Positions 7,956 to 17,001 are shown, numbered from the stretch's first letter. The stretch: DNA of 64,000 nucleotides from Galbitalea soli (GCF_010686725.1 NZ_JAAGWZ010000002.1:1-64000), one strand, 5' to 3'. Notes: generated by a model from the sequence alone, not told the origin. Made by a program: numbers and translations.

Positions 7956-8713
7956 GCGGCGACGAGACGACGACCACGCCCCCGGTTCTCCGGGTGCGCG
8001 GCGTGCACAAGAGCTTCGACGGCACGGCGGTGCTGTCGGGCATCGACCTCGACATCGCGAGCCACCAGGTCGTGGTGGCGATCGGCGCGAGCGGGTCGGG
8101 CAAGTCCACCCTGCTCAAGACCATCAACCTGCTGGAGCGGGTGGATGACGGCCAGATCTTCCTCAAGGGCGACGACATCACCGATCCCCGCGTGAACGTC
8201 GACAGCGTTCGCTCGCGCATCGGTGTGGTGTTCCAGCAGTTCAACCTGTTTCCCCACCTCTCCGTGATCGACAACGTCACGCTGGCGAGCCGCAAGGTGC
8301 ACGGCGTCGCCCGCGACGAGGCGGAGGCGGAGGCCGAGCGCTGGCTCGACCGCATCGGGCTTCGCGCCAAGCTGAAGGACTACCCCGATCGCCTCTCCGG
8401 CGGCCAGCAGCAGCGGGTCGCCATCGTGCGCGCGATCCTCTCCAAGCCGGAGTTGCTGCTTCTCGACGAGATCACGAGCGCCCTCGATCCGCTGCTCGTG
8501 GGCGAGGTGCTCGATCTCGTGCGTGATCTGAAGACGGCCGGCGCGACCATCCTCATGACGACGCACGAGATGAGCTTCGCCCGTTCGGCCGCCGACCACG
8601 TCGTGTTCCTGCATCAGGGCGTCATCCTCGAGCAGGGAGCGCCCGACGCCTTCTTCGGCGCCCCGACGGCGCCCGAGACGCGCGAGTACCTGTCTCGCCT
8701 CCACGCGGGCTGA
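7952..8713 (+). CDS. Amino-acid-type ABC transporter ATP-binding protein
   Basis: Predicted 253-residue ATPase of the HisP/GlnQ type. Walker A is GASGSGKST, the Q loop lies in GVVFQQFNLFPHL, the signature is LSGGQQQR, and Walker B plus D loop are LLLLDEITSALD, followed by TTHE. It energises import through the permease encoded just upstream, whose stop codon it overlaps by 4 bases (GTGA). No terminator is obvious in the 72 bases that follow. Confidence 0.9.
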   Translation: MSGDETTTTPPVLRVRGVHKSFDGTAVLSGIDLDIASHQVVVAIGASGSGKSTLLKTINLLERVDDGQIFLKGDDITDPRVNVDSVRSRIGVVFQQFNLFPHLSVIDNVTLASRKVHGVARDEAEAEAERWLDRIGLRAKLKDYPDRLSGGQQQRVAIVRAILSKPELLLLDEITSALDPLLVGEVLDLVRDLKTAGATILMTTHEMSFARSAADHVVFLHQGVILEQGAPDAFFGAPTAPETREYLSRLHAG

Positions 8714-8785
8714 CGACCCTCGGGGTAACGGCGCCCGCGCGCCCCCCACCCTTTCCCCTCGCCGCACCATCGGGTTACTGTCGAA

Positions 8786-9784
8786 GTGATGACCCACGAC
8801 CCCGCGCTCGTCGAGTGGATGCTCGACACCGACCCCGCCCTCCGCTGGCAGGTGCAGCGCGATCTCGTGGCGGAGCCCGAGGCGGTGTGGCGGGCGAGGC
8901 GGGCGCGGGTCGCGACCGAGGGGTACGGCGCGCGACTGCTGGCCCTGCAGGACTCCGACGGTCAGTGGGCGGGCGGCGCCTTCTTTCCGCGCGACTTCGA
9001 CTTCCACGGCCCAGAGGCCGCGGAGGGCGCGGGTCAGCCCTGGACGGCGACCACGTGGAGCCTCAACAGCCTGCGCGAGTGGGGCGCCGATCCGGGCGCG
9101 CTCCTCAGCGGCACGGCCGAGCTGCTCGCGGCAAACAGTCGCTGGGAGTACAACGGCGCGCCCTATTGGGAGGGCGAGGTGGACTGCTGCATCAACGGCT
9201 ACACCCTCGCGAACGGGGCATGGCTCGGCGCCGACGTGGCCGGGATCGCGCAGTGGTTCGTCGACCACCAGCTCGATGACGGCGGCTGGAACTGCGAGTG
9301 GGTCGAGGGCTCGACGCGGTCGAGCTTCCTCTCGACGCTCAACTCGCTGAAGGGCATCCTCGCCTACGAGACGACGCTCGCCGCCGAGGGCATCACCACC
9401 CCGGCCGCGCTCACCGAGGCGCGGCACCGGGGCGAGGAGTATCTGCTCGAACGCCGCCTCCTCTACCGGGCGAGCACCGGCGAGGTGGTGGCGCCGTGGG
9501 TGACCCGGTTCGCCTACCCCTGGCGCGCGTTCTACAACGCGCTCAAGGCCGTCGACTATTTTCGCGACGCGGCGCTCGCCGACGGCTCCCCGCCCGACGC
9601 CAGGCTCGCGGATGCGGTGGCCGCGATCGTCTCGCAGCGACAGCCCGACGGCCGGTGGCGGCAAGCCCGGCGCAACCCCGGCCGCGTCTGGTTCGAGGTC
9701 GACGTCGATGCGGGCGAACCCTCGCCGTGGCTCACCTTCGTCGCTCTGCGGGCGCTCGACTGGTGGGGGGACGTTCGGCCCTAA
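8786..9784 (+). CDS. Squalene-cyclase/prenyltransferase-fold protein
   Basis: Predicted 332-residue protein made of alpha-toroid repeats. Repeated DGxW-type turns (DGQWAGGAFF, DDGGWNCEW, DGRWRQ) are those of the squalene cyclase and prenyltransferase-like fold. The catalytic DXDD motif of squalene-hopene cyclases is not visible, and the length is about half that of a true cyclase, so this is probably a single-toroid member of unknown function. GTG at 8786 or ATG at 8789 may be the start. No isoprenoid gene is nearby, so context gives no substrate. Confidence 0.7.
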   Translation: MMTHDPALVEWMLDTDPALRWQVQRDLVAEPEAVWRARRARVATEGYGARLLALQDSDGQWAGGAFFPRDFDFHGPEAAEGAGQPWTATTWSLNSLREWGADPGALLSGTAELLAANSRWEYNGAPYWEGEVDCCINGYTLANGAWLGADVAGIAQWFVDHQLDDGGWNCEWVEGSTRSSFLSTLNSLKGILAYETTLAAEGITTPAALTEARHRGEEYLLERRLLYRASTGEVVAPWVTRFAYPWRAFYNALKAVDYFRDAALADGSPPDARLADAVAAIVSQRQPDGRWRQARRNPGRVWFEVDVDAGEPSPWLTFVALRALDWWGDVRP

Positions 9785-9857
9785 CCGCCGGACCCCGGGC
9801 GATGCTGCACTGGAGGCGAGCATCCCGCATCGGGATCGCACCCCGAGGAGCACACCC

Positions 9858-10619
9858 ATGAGCATTGCCCCCGTCGCCGGTCGATTCGCCGGCCGCACCA
9901 TCATCGTCACCGGAGCCGGCAGCGGCATCGGGCGGGCCACCGCGGTCCGCCTCCTCGCCGAGGGCGCGCGGGTTATCGCCGCCGACATCTCGCAGCCGCG
10001 GCTCGATGAGCTCTCGGCCGAGCTCGGCACCGACTCGCTCGTCACCGTCGCGGGAGATGTGAGCGCCCAGGCCGACGTCGACGCGCTCGTGGCCGCCGCC
10101 GGCCCCGTGGTCGACGGCCTCGTCAACAACGCGGGCATCATGGACGCCTTTCTGCCCACCGCCGAGATCACCGACGAGGTGTGGGAGCGGGTGCTCGGCG
10201 TGAACCTCACCTCTCAGATGCGCACGATGCGGGCGGTGCTGCCCGGGATGATCACCCGCGGCTTCGGGCGCATCGTCAACCTGGCCAGCGAGGCGGGCAT
10301 CCGCGCCGGCGCGTCCGGGTCCACCTACACGGCCTCCAAGCACGCCGTCATCGGGCTCACCAAGAGCACTGCCCTGTTCTACGGGCCGAAGGGGATCCGC
10401 TGCAACGCCGTCGCTCCCGGTGCCGTGATCACGAACATCGAGGCGCCCTTCCACTCCGCGTGGGCGGGGGAGCGGCTCGGGCCGATCATGCAGACGACGA
10501 TCCCGGCGCCCGCGCAGGCCGAGGAGCTGGCCGCCTCCATCTCCTGGCTGCTCAGCGAGGATTCGCCGAACGTGAACGGTGCGGTGCTCATGTCGGATGG
10601 CGGCTGGTCGACGGTCTGA
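9858..10619 (+). CDS. SDR family oxidoreductase
   Basis: Predicted 253-residue short-chain dehydrogenase. Cofactor motif TGAGSGIG is at about residues 18-25, D in AADIS suggests NAD rather than NADP, NNAG follows beta 4, and the catalytic triad uses S in NLASEAG and YTASK. The C terminus has NGAVLMSDGGWSTV, typical of classical SDRs. The frame is open much further upstream, but the ATG at 9858 has GAGGAG 8 bases before it. Substrate unknown. Confidence 0.85.
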   Translation: MSIAPVAGRFAGRTIIVTGAGSGIGRATAVRLLAEGARVIAADISQPRLDELSAELGTDSLVTVAGDVSAQADVDALVAAAGPVVDGLVNNAGIMDAFLPTAEITDEVWERVLGVNLTSQMRTMRAVLPGMITRGFGRIVNLASEAGIRAGASGSTYTASKHAVIGLTKSTALFYGPKGIRCNAVAPGAVITNIEAPFHSAWAGERLGPIMQTTIPAPAQAEELAASISWLLSEDSPNVNGAVLMSDGGWSTV

Positions 10620-10711
10620 TTCGGTGGATGCGGATGTCGGCGGACGGGACTACCCTCGGGCGTGTCAGCAGCCCTGCCGGTTCGTCGGCAGCCCGACCAC
10701 AAGGAGACCTC

Positions 10712-11482
10712 ATGACTGACACCGCCCCCATTCCCGCCGGATCGCCCTGCTGGGTCGACCTCTCGTCCAGCGATCCGGAGGCATCGAAGGCGTTCTACGG
10801 CGAGCTGCTCGGCTGGACCTTCGAGACCGGATCCGAGGAGTTCGGCGGCTACATCACCGCGTTCCTGGAGGGCAAGCAGGTGGCGGGCCTCATGCAGTCG
10901 CAGGAGGGCGCTCCCGCCAATGTCTGGTCGGTCTACCTCGGGGTCTCCGATATCGAGGCGACGAACGAGGCGGTGACCGCGAACGGCGGCACGATCGCGC
11001 TCCCGCCGATGACGGTCGGCGACCTCGGCGCGATGGGCTTCGTGATCGACCCGTCCGGTGGCTTCGTCGGTGAGTGGCAGTTCGGTAAGCACGTCGGCTT
11101 CGAGGCGCTCGATGTGCCGGGTGCGCCCGCGTGGTTCGAGCTGCACACCCGCAACTACGCGGCAGCGCTGCCGTTCTATCAGAAGGCCTTCGGCTGGACC
11201 ACCCAGGTGATGGGCGACACCGACGAGTTCCGGTACTCCGTGCTCGCCGTCGACGAGGTGCAGCGAGCCGGGGTCATGGACTCCGACAGCTTCCTGCCGG
11301 AGGGCGTGCCGAGCAACTGGATCGTCTACTTCAACGTCGCCGACGCCGACGCCGCGGTCGAGACGATTCAGCGCCTGGGTGGCGCGGTGCTGCGCGGACC
11401 GGAGGACACGCCCTACGGGCGGCTCGCCTCGGTGAGCGACAGCACGGGGGCGATGTTCAGCCTCCTGCAGCACACGAGCTGA
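10712..11482 (+). CDS. Two-domain VOC (glyoxalase/bleomycin resistance) protein
   Basis: Predicted 256-residue protein with two vicinal-oxygen-chelate domains. The first (about 1-120) starts GSPCWVDLSSSDPEASK, the second (about 135-255) starts GAPAWFELHTRNYAAA, each ending in a beta strand with an acidic residue. Such tandem proteins are common in actinobacteria and mostly uncharacterised; some bind divalent metal. The ATG at 10712 has a good AAGGAG site. Monocistronic, followed by a hairpin at 11507-11527. Confidence 0.82.
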   Translation: MTDTAPIPAGSPCWVDLSSSDPEASKAFYGELLGWTFETGSEEFGGYITAFLEGKQVAGLMQSQEGAPANVWSVYLGVSDIEATNEAVTANGGTIALPPMTVGDLGAMGFVIDPSGGFVGEWQFGKHVGFEALDVPGAPAWFELHTRNYAAALPFYQKAFGWTTQVMGDTDEFRYSVLAVDEVQRAGVMDSDSFLPEGVPSNWIVYFNVADADAAVETIQRLGGAVLRGPEDTPYGRLASVSDSTGAMFSLLQHTS

Positions 11483-11506
11483 CGGCCCCGGCCGGGCCTC
11501 GGCGGG

Positions 11507-11527
11507 CGGCCGGCGAGACGCCGGCCG
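11507..11527 (+). terminator. GC-rich hairpin after the VOC gene
   Basis: CGGCCGGCG (11507-11515) pairs with CGCCGGCCG (11519-11527) over 9 bp with a 3-base loop. No T-run follows, as is common in high-GC actinobacteria. It lies 25 bases after the VOC stop and before the cardiolipin synthase start. Confidence 0.45.
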
Positions 11528-11583
11528 GGCGGCGCGGCCCGGCGAGGTGCCGTCGCTCGCCGCGGCCCTGCTAGACAGTACAC

Positions 11584-13050
11584 ATGAGCTTCACGCTGCC
11601 GCCGGGCACCCCGACCGCGATCGCCATCCTCTTCTATGTCGTGATCTTCGTGGTGGCGGTCGCGATCACGCCCGCCGGGCGCCGGCCATCGTCGGCCCTC
11701 GCGTGGATCCTCGTGATGCTCGTGCTGCCCCTCGTGGGCTTCGCGCTGTTCGCCCTCATCGGCTCGCCGAAGCTCCCCGCCGCCCGGCGCGAGAAGCAGC
11801 GCTCGGTCGACGACCGCATCGAGGAGCACACCCGCGAGGTGCCCGACTTCGAGGGCGGTCCCGAGGCGCCGGACTGGCTCCCGGCGATCGCCAAGCTCAA
11901 CCGCCAGTCCGGCGGCCTGCCCATGATCGACGGCAACCGCGCGCGCCTGCTGCCGCACTTCGACGAGCAGCTGGAGGCGATCATCCGCGCCGTCGATTCG
12001 GCCGTCGTCACCGTGCAGGTGGAGTTCTACATCTTCGCGCTCGACGAGACGACGCGGCCCTTCTTCGCGGCGCTCGAGCGCGCGGTGCAGCGCGACGTCG
12101 ACGTGCGCGTGCTGCTCGACCACATCGGTTCGCGCGCCTACCCGGGGTTCCGCCCGGCTCTCGCCGAGTTCACGCGCATCGGGGTGAAGTGGGAGCTCAT
12201 GCTGCCGGTGCTGCCCCTGCGCGGCAAGTACCAGCGGCCCGACTTGCGCAACCACCGCAAGATCCTGGTGGTGGATGGCCGGCTCGCGTTCGTCGGCTCC
12301 CTCAACCTCATCGATCCCAGCTACGAGAAGCGCGGCAACATCCGTCGCGGACTGCGGTGGCGCGACCTGCTCGTCGAGCTGCGCGGTCCGATCGTCAACG
12401 AGGTGCGCGCCGTCTTCAGCACCGACTGGTACAGCGAGACCGACGAGATCCCCCCGTTCCGGCAGCTCGACGCCACCACCGACGACGGCAACCCGGCGAC
12501 GATGCTCGCACAGATCGTGCCGAGCGGCCCCGGATTCGAGTTCGAGAACAACCTCGCCCTGTTCACCTCGCTGCTTTACGCGGCCGAGCGCCGGGTCTCC
12601 ATCACGAGCCCGTACTTCGTGCCGGAGGAGTCTCTGCTCGCGGCGATCGTGACCGCCGCCCGTCGCGGCGTCGACATCGAGTTGTTCGTGGGCGAGATCG
12701 GCGACCAGTTCTTCGTCTTCCACGCCCAGCACTCCTACTACCAGGACCTGCTGGAGGCGGGCGTGCGCATCTACGAGTACCGGGAGCCGATCATCCTGCA
12801 CGCGAAGCACATCTCGGTCGACGACCACGTCTCGGCGGTCGGGTCGTCGAACATGGATATCCGCTCCTTCCAGCTGGACCTGGAGCTCATGGTGCTCGTC
12901 AGCGACCGCGAGTTCACCGACTCGCTGCGGCGGGTGGAGGACGAGTACCGCGCCGAGTCGACCGAACTCACCCTCGACGACTGGAACCGCCGCGGCCGCG
13001 GGCACCGCTTCGTCGACAACGTGGCCCGGCTGAGCTCGGCGGTGCAGTAG
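11584..13050 (+). CDS. cls: Cardiolipin synthase, phospholipase D type
   Basis: Predicted 488-residue membrane enzyme that joins phosphatidyl groups to make cardiolipin. Two hydrophobic helices occupy about residues 10-65, as in bacterial Cls. The two HKD catalytic motifs are NHRKILVVDGRLAFVG and LHAKHISVDDHVSAVG, each followed by SxN (GSLNLID, GSSNMDIRS). The length is normal. Overlap of its stop with a convergent hairpin separates it from the maltose-type operon on the other strand. Confidence 0.92.
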   Translation: MSFTLPPGTPTAIAILFYVVIFVVAVAITPAGRRPSSALAWILVMLVLPLVGFALFALIGSPKLPAARREKQRSVDDRIEEHTREVPDFEGGPEAPDWLPAIAKLNRQSGGLPMIDGNRARLLPHFDEQLEAIIRAVDSAVVTVQVEFYIFALDETTRPFFAALERAVQRDVDVRVLLDHIGSRAYPGFRPALAEFTRIGVKWELMLPVLPLRGKYQRPDLRNHRKILVVDGRLAFVGSLNLIDPSYEKRGNIRRGLRWRDLLVELRGPIVNEVRAVFSTDWYSETDEIPPFRQLDATTDDGNPATMLAQIVPSGPGFEFENNLALFTSLLYAAERRVSITSPYFVPEESLLAAIVTAARRGVDIELFVGEIGDQFFVFHAQHSYYQDLLEAGVRIYEYREPIILHAKHISVDDHVSAVGSSNMDIRSFQLDLELMVLVSDREFTDSLRRVEDEYRAESTELTLDDWNRRGRGHRFVDNVARLSSAVQ

Positions 13051-13059
13051 CCGCCGAGC
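13034..13059. terminator. Bidirectional terminator between cls and malG-like gene
   Basis: GCTCGGCGG (13034-13042) pairs with CCGCCGAGC (13051-13059) in a perfect 9-bp stem with an 8-base loop holding the cls stop codon. It lies between convergent genes and can serve both. Confidence 0.55.
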
Positions 13060-13069
13060 CCGACCCGGG

Positions 13070-13957
13070 TTACTTGACGGCGCCGGCCGTCAGACCGCTG
13101 ATGACGTACTTCTGCAGGTACAGGAACAGCGCCATCGGCGGGATCGCGGCCATGACGGCTCCCGCCGAGAACAGCGTCCAGTTCGCGCTCGTCGCCTGGC
13201 TGATGAACGAGTACAGGCCCACGGCGAGCGTCTGCCGCGTCGGGTCGGTGAGCACCACGCTCGCCACCACGTACTCGCTCGTCGAGGAGATGAACGAGAG
13301 CAGACCGACGACCGCGAGGATCGGGCCGACGAGCGGCAGGATGATCGTGAAGAAGGTGCGCGCGTGCCCGGCCCCGTCGATCTTCGCGGCCTCATCGAGC
13401 GAGGCCGGAACCGTGTTGAAGAAGCCGTACATGAGGTAGGTGTTCACCCCGAGCGCCCCGCCGAGGTAGACGAGGATGAGCCCGATCTGCGTGTTGAGTC
13501 CGATCGCCGGGAAGATGTTGGAGATCGCGTTCAGCAGCAGGAAGATGGCGACGACGGCGAGCAGCTGCGGGAACATCTGCACGAGCAGCAGCGTGAGCAG
13601 CCCGACCCGCCGTCCGGCGAAGCGCATCCGCGAGAAGGCGTAGGCCGCGAGCGCTCCGAGGAACACGGTGCTCGCGCCCGTCACGAGCCCGATCACGAGG
13701 GTGTTGAGGAACCAGGCGACGAACGGCTGCTGCGGCAGGTTGAACAGCAGGTTCACGTAGTTGCTGAAGTCCACCTTCGAGAAGAGGGTGTTCGAGCCGA
13801 GCAGCGTGCCGTTGGGGTTGAGCGACGACGACAGCACGTAGACGAGAGGGAACGCGCAGAACACCGCGAAGACGATTCCGATGACGTGACGCCATCCGGT
13901 CGCCGCGAACCACTTGCGGAGCCGGAAGCGCGGGCGGCGGGCGGGAAGCTGTGACAT
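13070..13957 (-). CDS. Maltose-type ABC transporter permease, MalG-like
   Basis: Predicted 295-residue inner-membrane subunit of a family 1 carbohydrate importer. It has six hydrophobic segments, the cytoplasmic EAA loop near VPASLDEAAKIDGAGHARTF, and the family C terminus QKYVISGLTAGAVK. Its ATG at 13957 overlaps the MalF-like stop by one base (TGATG), so translation is coupled. No ATPase gene is present here; such importers usually share an MsiK-type ATPase encoded elsewhere. Confidence 0.9.
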   Translation of the reverse strand: MSQLPARRPRFRLRKWFAATGWRHVIGIVFAVFCAFPLVYVLSSSLNPNGTLLGSNTLFSKVDFSNYVNLLFNLPQQPFVAWFLNTLVIGLVTGASTVFLGALAAYAFSRMRFAGRRVGLLTLLLVQMFPQLLAVVAIFLLLNAISNIFPAIGLNTQIGLILVYLGGALGVNTYLMYGFFNTVPASLDEAAKIDGAGHARTFFTIILPLVGPILAVVGLLSFISSTSEYVVASVVLTDPTRQTLAVGLYSFISQATSANWTLFSAGAVMAAIPPMALFLYLQKYVISGLTAGAVK

Positions 13958-15558
13958 CAGTTGATCTCCTCGAGTGCTCGCGTGCGCCGGAAGCCGATGA
14001 CTGAGACGGTCGCGACCACGATGAAGATGAGGATCGCGAAGGCGCTCGCGAGCCCGTAGTTGCGTCCGCTGGCCGTCGCGAAGGCCACCTTGTAGACGAG
14101 GGTGATCAGGATGTCCGTCGAGCCCACGTTGATCGATGCGTTCACGTCGGTCGGTCCGCCTCCCGTCAGCAGGTAGATCACGTTGAAGTTGTTGAAGTTG
14201 AACGCGAAGGTGGAGATGAGCAGCGGCGCGAGCGACACCATGAGCAGCGGCAGCTTGATCTGCCGGAAGGTCGCCCAGGCGCGTGCGCCGTCCATCTTGG
14301 CGGCCTCCACCACCTCCTCGGGGATGGACTGCAGCGCCCCCGTGCACACCAGGAACATGTACGGGAACCCGAGCCAGGTGTTGACGATGAGGATCGACAC
14401 CTTGGCGAGGGTGGGGTCGGTGAGCCACGGCACGGTGGCGCCGCCGAGCAGCACCTGATTGATGAAGCCGAACTGCGGGTTCATGAGACCGGCCCAGACG
14501 AGTGCCGACAGGAAGCCGGGGAACGCGTAGGGGAGGATCATGATGACCCGGTAGATCTTCTTGCCGCGCATCCTCGGGTCGTTGAAGACGACGGCGAGGA
14601 AGAGCCCCACCGCGAAGGTGAGGAACACCGAGAGGAACGCGAAGGCGAAGGTCCAGACGATGGTGCTCAGCAGCGGTCCGCGGATCGACTGGTCGCCGAA
14701 GGCCTGCGCGAAGTTCTTGAACCCCACGACGACCGTCCAGCCCGGGCTCAGCTTCTTGCCGTCGCTCGAGGCGTACTCGCCGTTGCCGTCATCGCGGTAG
14801 ACCGCGCCGGAGGAGGAGTCGGTGAAGGTGTCGGCCTTCGCGTCGTAGGAGAGGTTCGACTTGTAGAGGAACCCGGTGGAGCCGTCGGCGGTGCGGATCG
14901 CGCCGTCGTTCGGGTTGGCACTGATCGGCACGACGAGCGCGGCGACCTGGGTCTGCTTGGTGAGCAGGTCCTGGAAGCTGAGGGTGGTGTAGCCGGGAGC
15001 GCTGACCGCCTTCCCGCCGGACAGCTGCGCGTCGGTGATGGTGTGGAGCGGGTTCTTCGGGTCGCCGACCTGCACCGTGCCGCTCGGCGTCGTGGTGAGC
15101 AGGCCCAGCCCGTTCGGGCCCTGCACGACGGTGACCGCGTAGGTGGGCGAGTCGGGCACCCGGCTGAGCGAGTTGGCGACGATGCCGGTGATCGCGTCGG
15201 CCTTCGTGCCGTTGTGGCCGTCGCCGAAGTTGGTGAAGGCGATGTACGCGGAGTACCCGACGACGAAGACCTGGAAGATGAGGAGGAAGACGAGTCCCGG
15301 GGCGAGGTACTTGCCGGGGAGCATCCTCTTGGAGAAGTAGATGACGTTGATCGCGATGAGCCCGATGAGCGCGAGCGCGAAGACCAGATAGCTGCCGCCC
15401 ATGAGCAGCACGAAGAGGGCGTAGAGGACGACGGCGTCGAGGACACCGAGCGAGGCGATCTTGATCAGGATGACCGAGAGCGAGGGGGTCGGGCGCAGCA
15501 CGGTGCGTCGCGGTCGTTCGGTGGGCGGCTCGGGCGGGGCTTCTGGTGCGATGGTCAC
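13957..15558 (-). CDS. Maltose-type ABC transporter permease, MalF-like
   Basis: Predicted 533-residue membrane subunit. Three transmembrane segments near the N terminus are followed by an extracytoplasmic insert of roughly 180 residues (about 100-280), which is the P2-like loop typical of true MalF proteins, then six core helices with an EAA loop near IPEEVVEAAKMDGARAW. This insert argues for maltose/maltodextrin rather than a generic sugar. The frame opens at 15633, but the GTG at 15558 is preceded by GAGGAG with proper spacing and gives the expected proline-rich cytoplasmic N terminus. Confidence 0.88.
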   Translation of the reverse strand: MTIAPEAPPEPPTERPRRTVLRPTPSLSVILIKIASLGVLDAVVLYALFVLLMGGSYLVFALALIGLIAINVIYFSKRMLPGKYLAPGLVFLLIFQVFVVGYSAYIAFTNFGDGHNGTKADAITGIVANSLSRVPDSPTYAVTVVQGPNGLGLLTTTPSGTVQVGDPKNPLHTITDAQLSGGKAVSAPGYTTLSFQDLLTKQTQVAALVVPISANPNDGAIRTADGSTGFLYKSNLSYDAKADTFTDSSSGAVYRDDGNGEYASSDGKKLSPGWTVVVGFKNFAQAFGDQSIRGPLLSTIVWTFAFAFLSVFLTFAVGLFLAVVFNDPRMRGKKIYRVIMILPYAFPGFLSALVWAGLMNPQFGFINQVLLGGATVPWLTDPTLAKVSILIVNTWLGFPYMFLVCTGALQSIPEEVVEAAKMDGARAWATFRQIKLPLLMVSLAPLLISTFAFNFNNFNVIYLLTGGGPTDVNASINVGSTDILITLVYKVAFATASGRNYGLASAFAILIFIVVATVSVIGFRRTRALEEIN

Positions 15559-15595
15559 GACACTCCTCTGTGCGTGGGCGGGGATGAGGGATGAG

Positions 15596-15630
15596 CGGGG
15601 GCGGGAGGCTCGTTCGGCCTCCCGCCCCCG
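15596..15630 (-). promoter_or_regulatory. 14-bp hairpin between malE- and malF-like genes
   Basis: A perfect 14-bp stem (15596-15609 with 15617-15630) with a 7-base loop fills the gap between the binding-protein stop and the permease start. It has no T-run. It may protect the 3' end of the binding-protein message or partly terminate, giving more binding protein than permease. A similar hairpin lies at 36823-36859. Confidence 0.6.
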
Positions 15631-15639
15631 CACCGGCTG

Positions 15640-16890
15640 TCAGCCCTTGGCGATGGCAGCCTTGATCGAGCCGACCATCGTGGTCCACGCGGTAGCCGGG
15701 TTGGCCGCCTTTCCCGCGATGATCGCGCCCTCGGTGTTGCCCCAGTCAGCCCACACGGAGTTCATGGCCGGGATGTTCGGCAGCGGTGCACCGTTGGCGC
15801 TCACCGCGCCGAACGCCGTCACGTCCTTGTCGGAGGAGACCGACTGGAACGCCGACAGGAGCGCGGGCGCCCGCTGACCGGTCTTGTAGAACGCCACCTG
15901 CGCGGCTTCGGACCCCATGTACTCGACTGCGAACTTGTTCGCGAGGAGGCTGTTCTTCGAGTACTTGTTGACGAAGAACGCCTGCACGCCCACGAAGGGC
16001 TGCGAGGGCTGGCCACCGGCCGACGGAATCTTGACGACGCTGTACGCGATCTTCGCGGCCTGGATCTTGGGAAGGCTCCAGGGGCCGGTGATGATGTACG
16101 GCGTCTGTCCGCTGGTGAAGGCGTTGAGCGCGATGTCGTAGGTGTAGTTGGGGTTCAGCACGCCCGACTTGCCCCACGCAGCGAGCTGCGCCGCCCACTT
16201 GGTGCCCTGCGCGTTGCCGAGCTGCAGGTCGGTCGAGTCGTAGCCACCGGCCGAGCTCGTACCGAACACGGGCACGCCGAAGGAGGTCTCCAGCGGGTAC
16301 AGGTGATACGGGTCGGAGGCGCCGTTGGTGCCGGACTGCACGACGAACGGGTACTTCACCTTGCCCGCCGCCTTGAGCTTGTTGCCCGCGGCGAGGAGCT
16401 GGTCGAAGGTGTCGTGCGTCGTGGGGTCGAGCGCGGTGTTCTGGATGAGCGCGACGCTCTCAAGCGAGACCGGCATGCCGTAGGTCTTGCCGTTGTAGGT
16501 GACGGCGTCGATGCCGACTTTGGCGTAGTCGGACTCGTTGGGGATGGTGATCGGCGCGATGACGCCGTTCTGCACCAGGTTGCCGGTGCCGTCGTTGGCG
16601 GTGACGAAGACATCCGGTCCGTTGCCCGTGGGCGCCTGCTGGATGAAGTCGCTGACGATCTTGGCGCCGTCCTTCTGGATCAGCTTGACCGTGACGTTGT
16701 TCGCCTTCTCAAAGGTGGCGACGACGGTCTTGAGGGCGGCGATGTGCGTGTCATCGGCCCAGACGGTGATCGTCGACCCGGCCGCGGCCGGCGAGCTGGG
16801 GGAGGAGCTGGTGCCCGAGCATCCCGCGAGGGCGAGGGCGGCCACTGTGGCGACCGCTGCTGTGACACCGATTCTTCGGCGAGGACTCAT
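15640..16890 (-). CDS. Maltose-type ABC transporter substrate-binding lipoprotein, MalE-like
   Basis: Predicted 416-residue family 1 solute-binding protein. The signal peptide begins MSPRRRIG and ends in lipobox LAGC, so it is lipid-anchored. Family marks include STITVWADD, GPDVFVTANDG, YNGKTYGMPVSLE and ITGPWSLPKI. The frame extends to 17046, but the ATG at 16890 gives a correct signal peptide; the upstream part overlaps operator DNA. Together with the MalF/MalG-like permeases and the divergent alpha-glucosidase it should bring in maltose or malto-oligosaccharides. Confidence 0.9.
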   Translation of the reverse strand: MSPRRRIGVTAAVATVAALALAGCSGTSSSPSSPAAAGSTITVWADDTHIAALKTVVATFEKANNVTVKLIQKDGAKIVSDFIQQAPTGNGPDVFVTANDGTGNLVQNGVIAPITIPNESDYAKVGIDAVTYNGKTYGMPVSLESVALIQNTALDPTTHDTFDQLLAAGNKLKAAGKVKYPFVVQSGTNGASDPYHLYPLETSFGVPVFGTSSAGGYDSTDLQLGNAQGTKWAAQLAAWGKSGVLNPNYTYDIALNAFTSGQTPYIITGPWSLPKIQAAKIAYSVVKIPSAGGQPSQPFVGVQAFFVNKYSKNSLLANKFAVEYMGSEAAQVAFYKTGQRAPALLSAFQSVSSDKDVTAFGAVSANGAPLPNIPAMNSVWADWGNTEGAIIAGKAANPATAWTTMVGSIKAAIAKG

Positions 16891-16987
16891 GTGGAGGAGA
16901 ACCTTTCGTGTGTACCGGCATTCCGGCACGCCTGCGTTCCCGCCCCGCGTACCGAGAGGCCGTTCTCTCGGTTGTGCCTGCTGAGTG

Positions 16988-17001
16988 TGCAAGCGTTTGC
17001 A
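16988..17001. promoter_or_regulatory. LacI-type operator 1 (malE side)
   Basis: TGCAAGCGTTTGCA is an imperfect palindrome with the central CG typical of LacI-family sites. It lies 98 bases upstream of the malE-like start and is probably bound by the LacI protein at 18904-19914. Confidence 0.65.

Noticed and set aside
7922-10210. 762-codon minus-strand frame
   Set aside because: It spans an ABC ATPase, a toroid protein and an SDR gene on the other strand and has no domain motifs.
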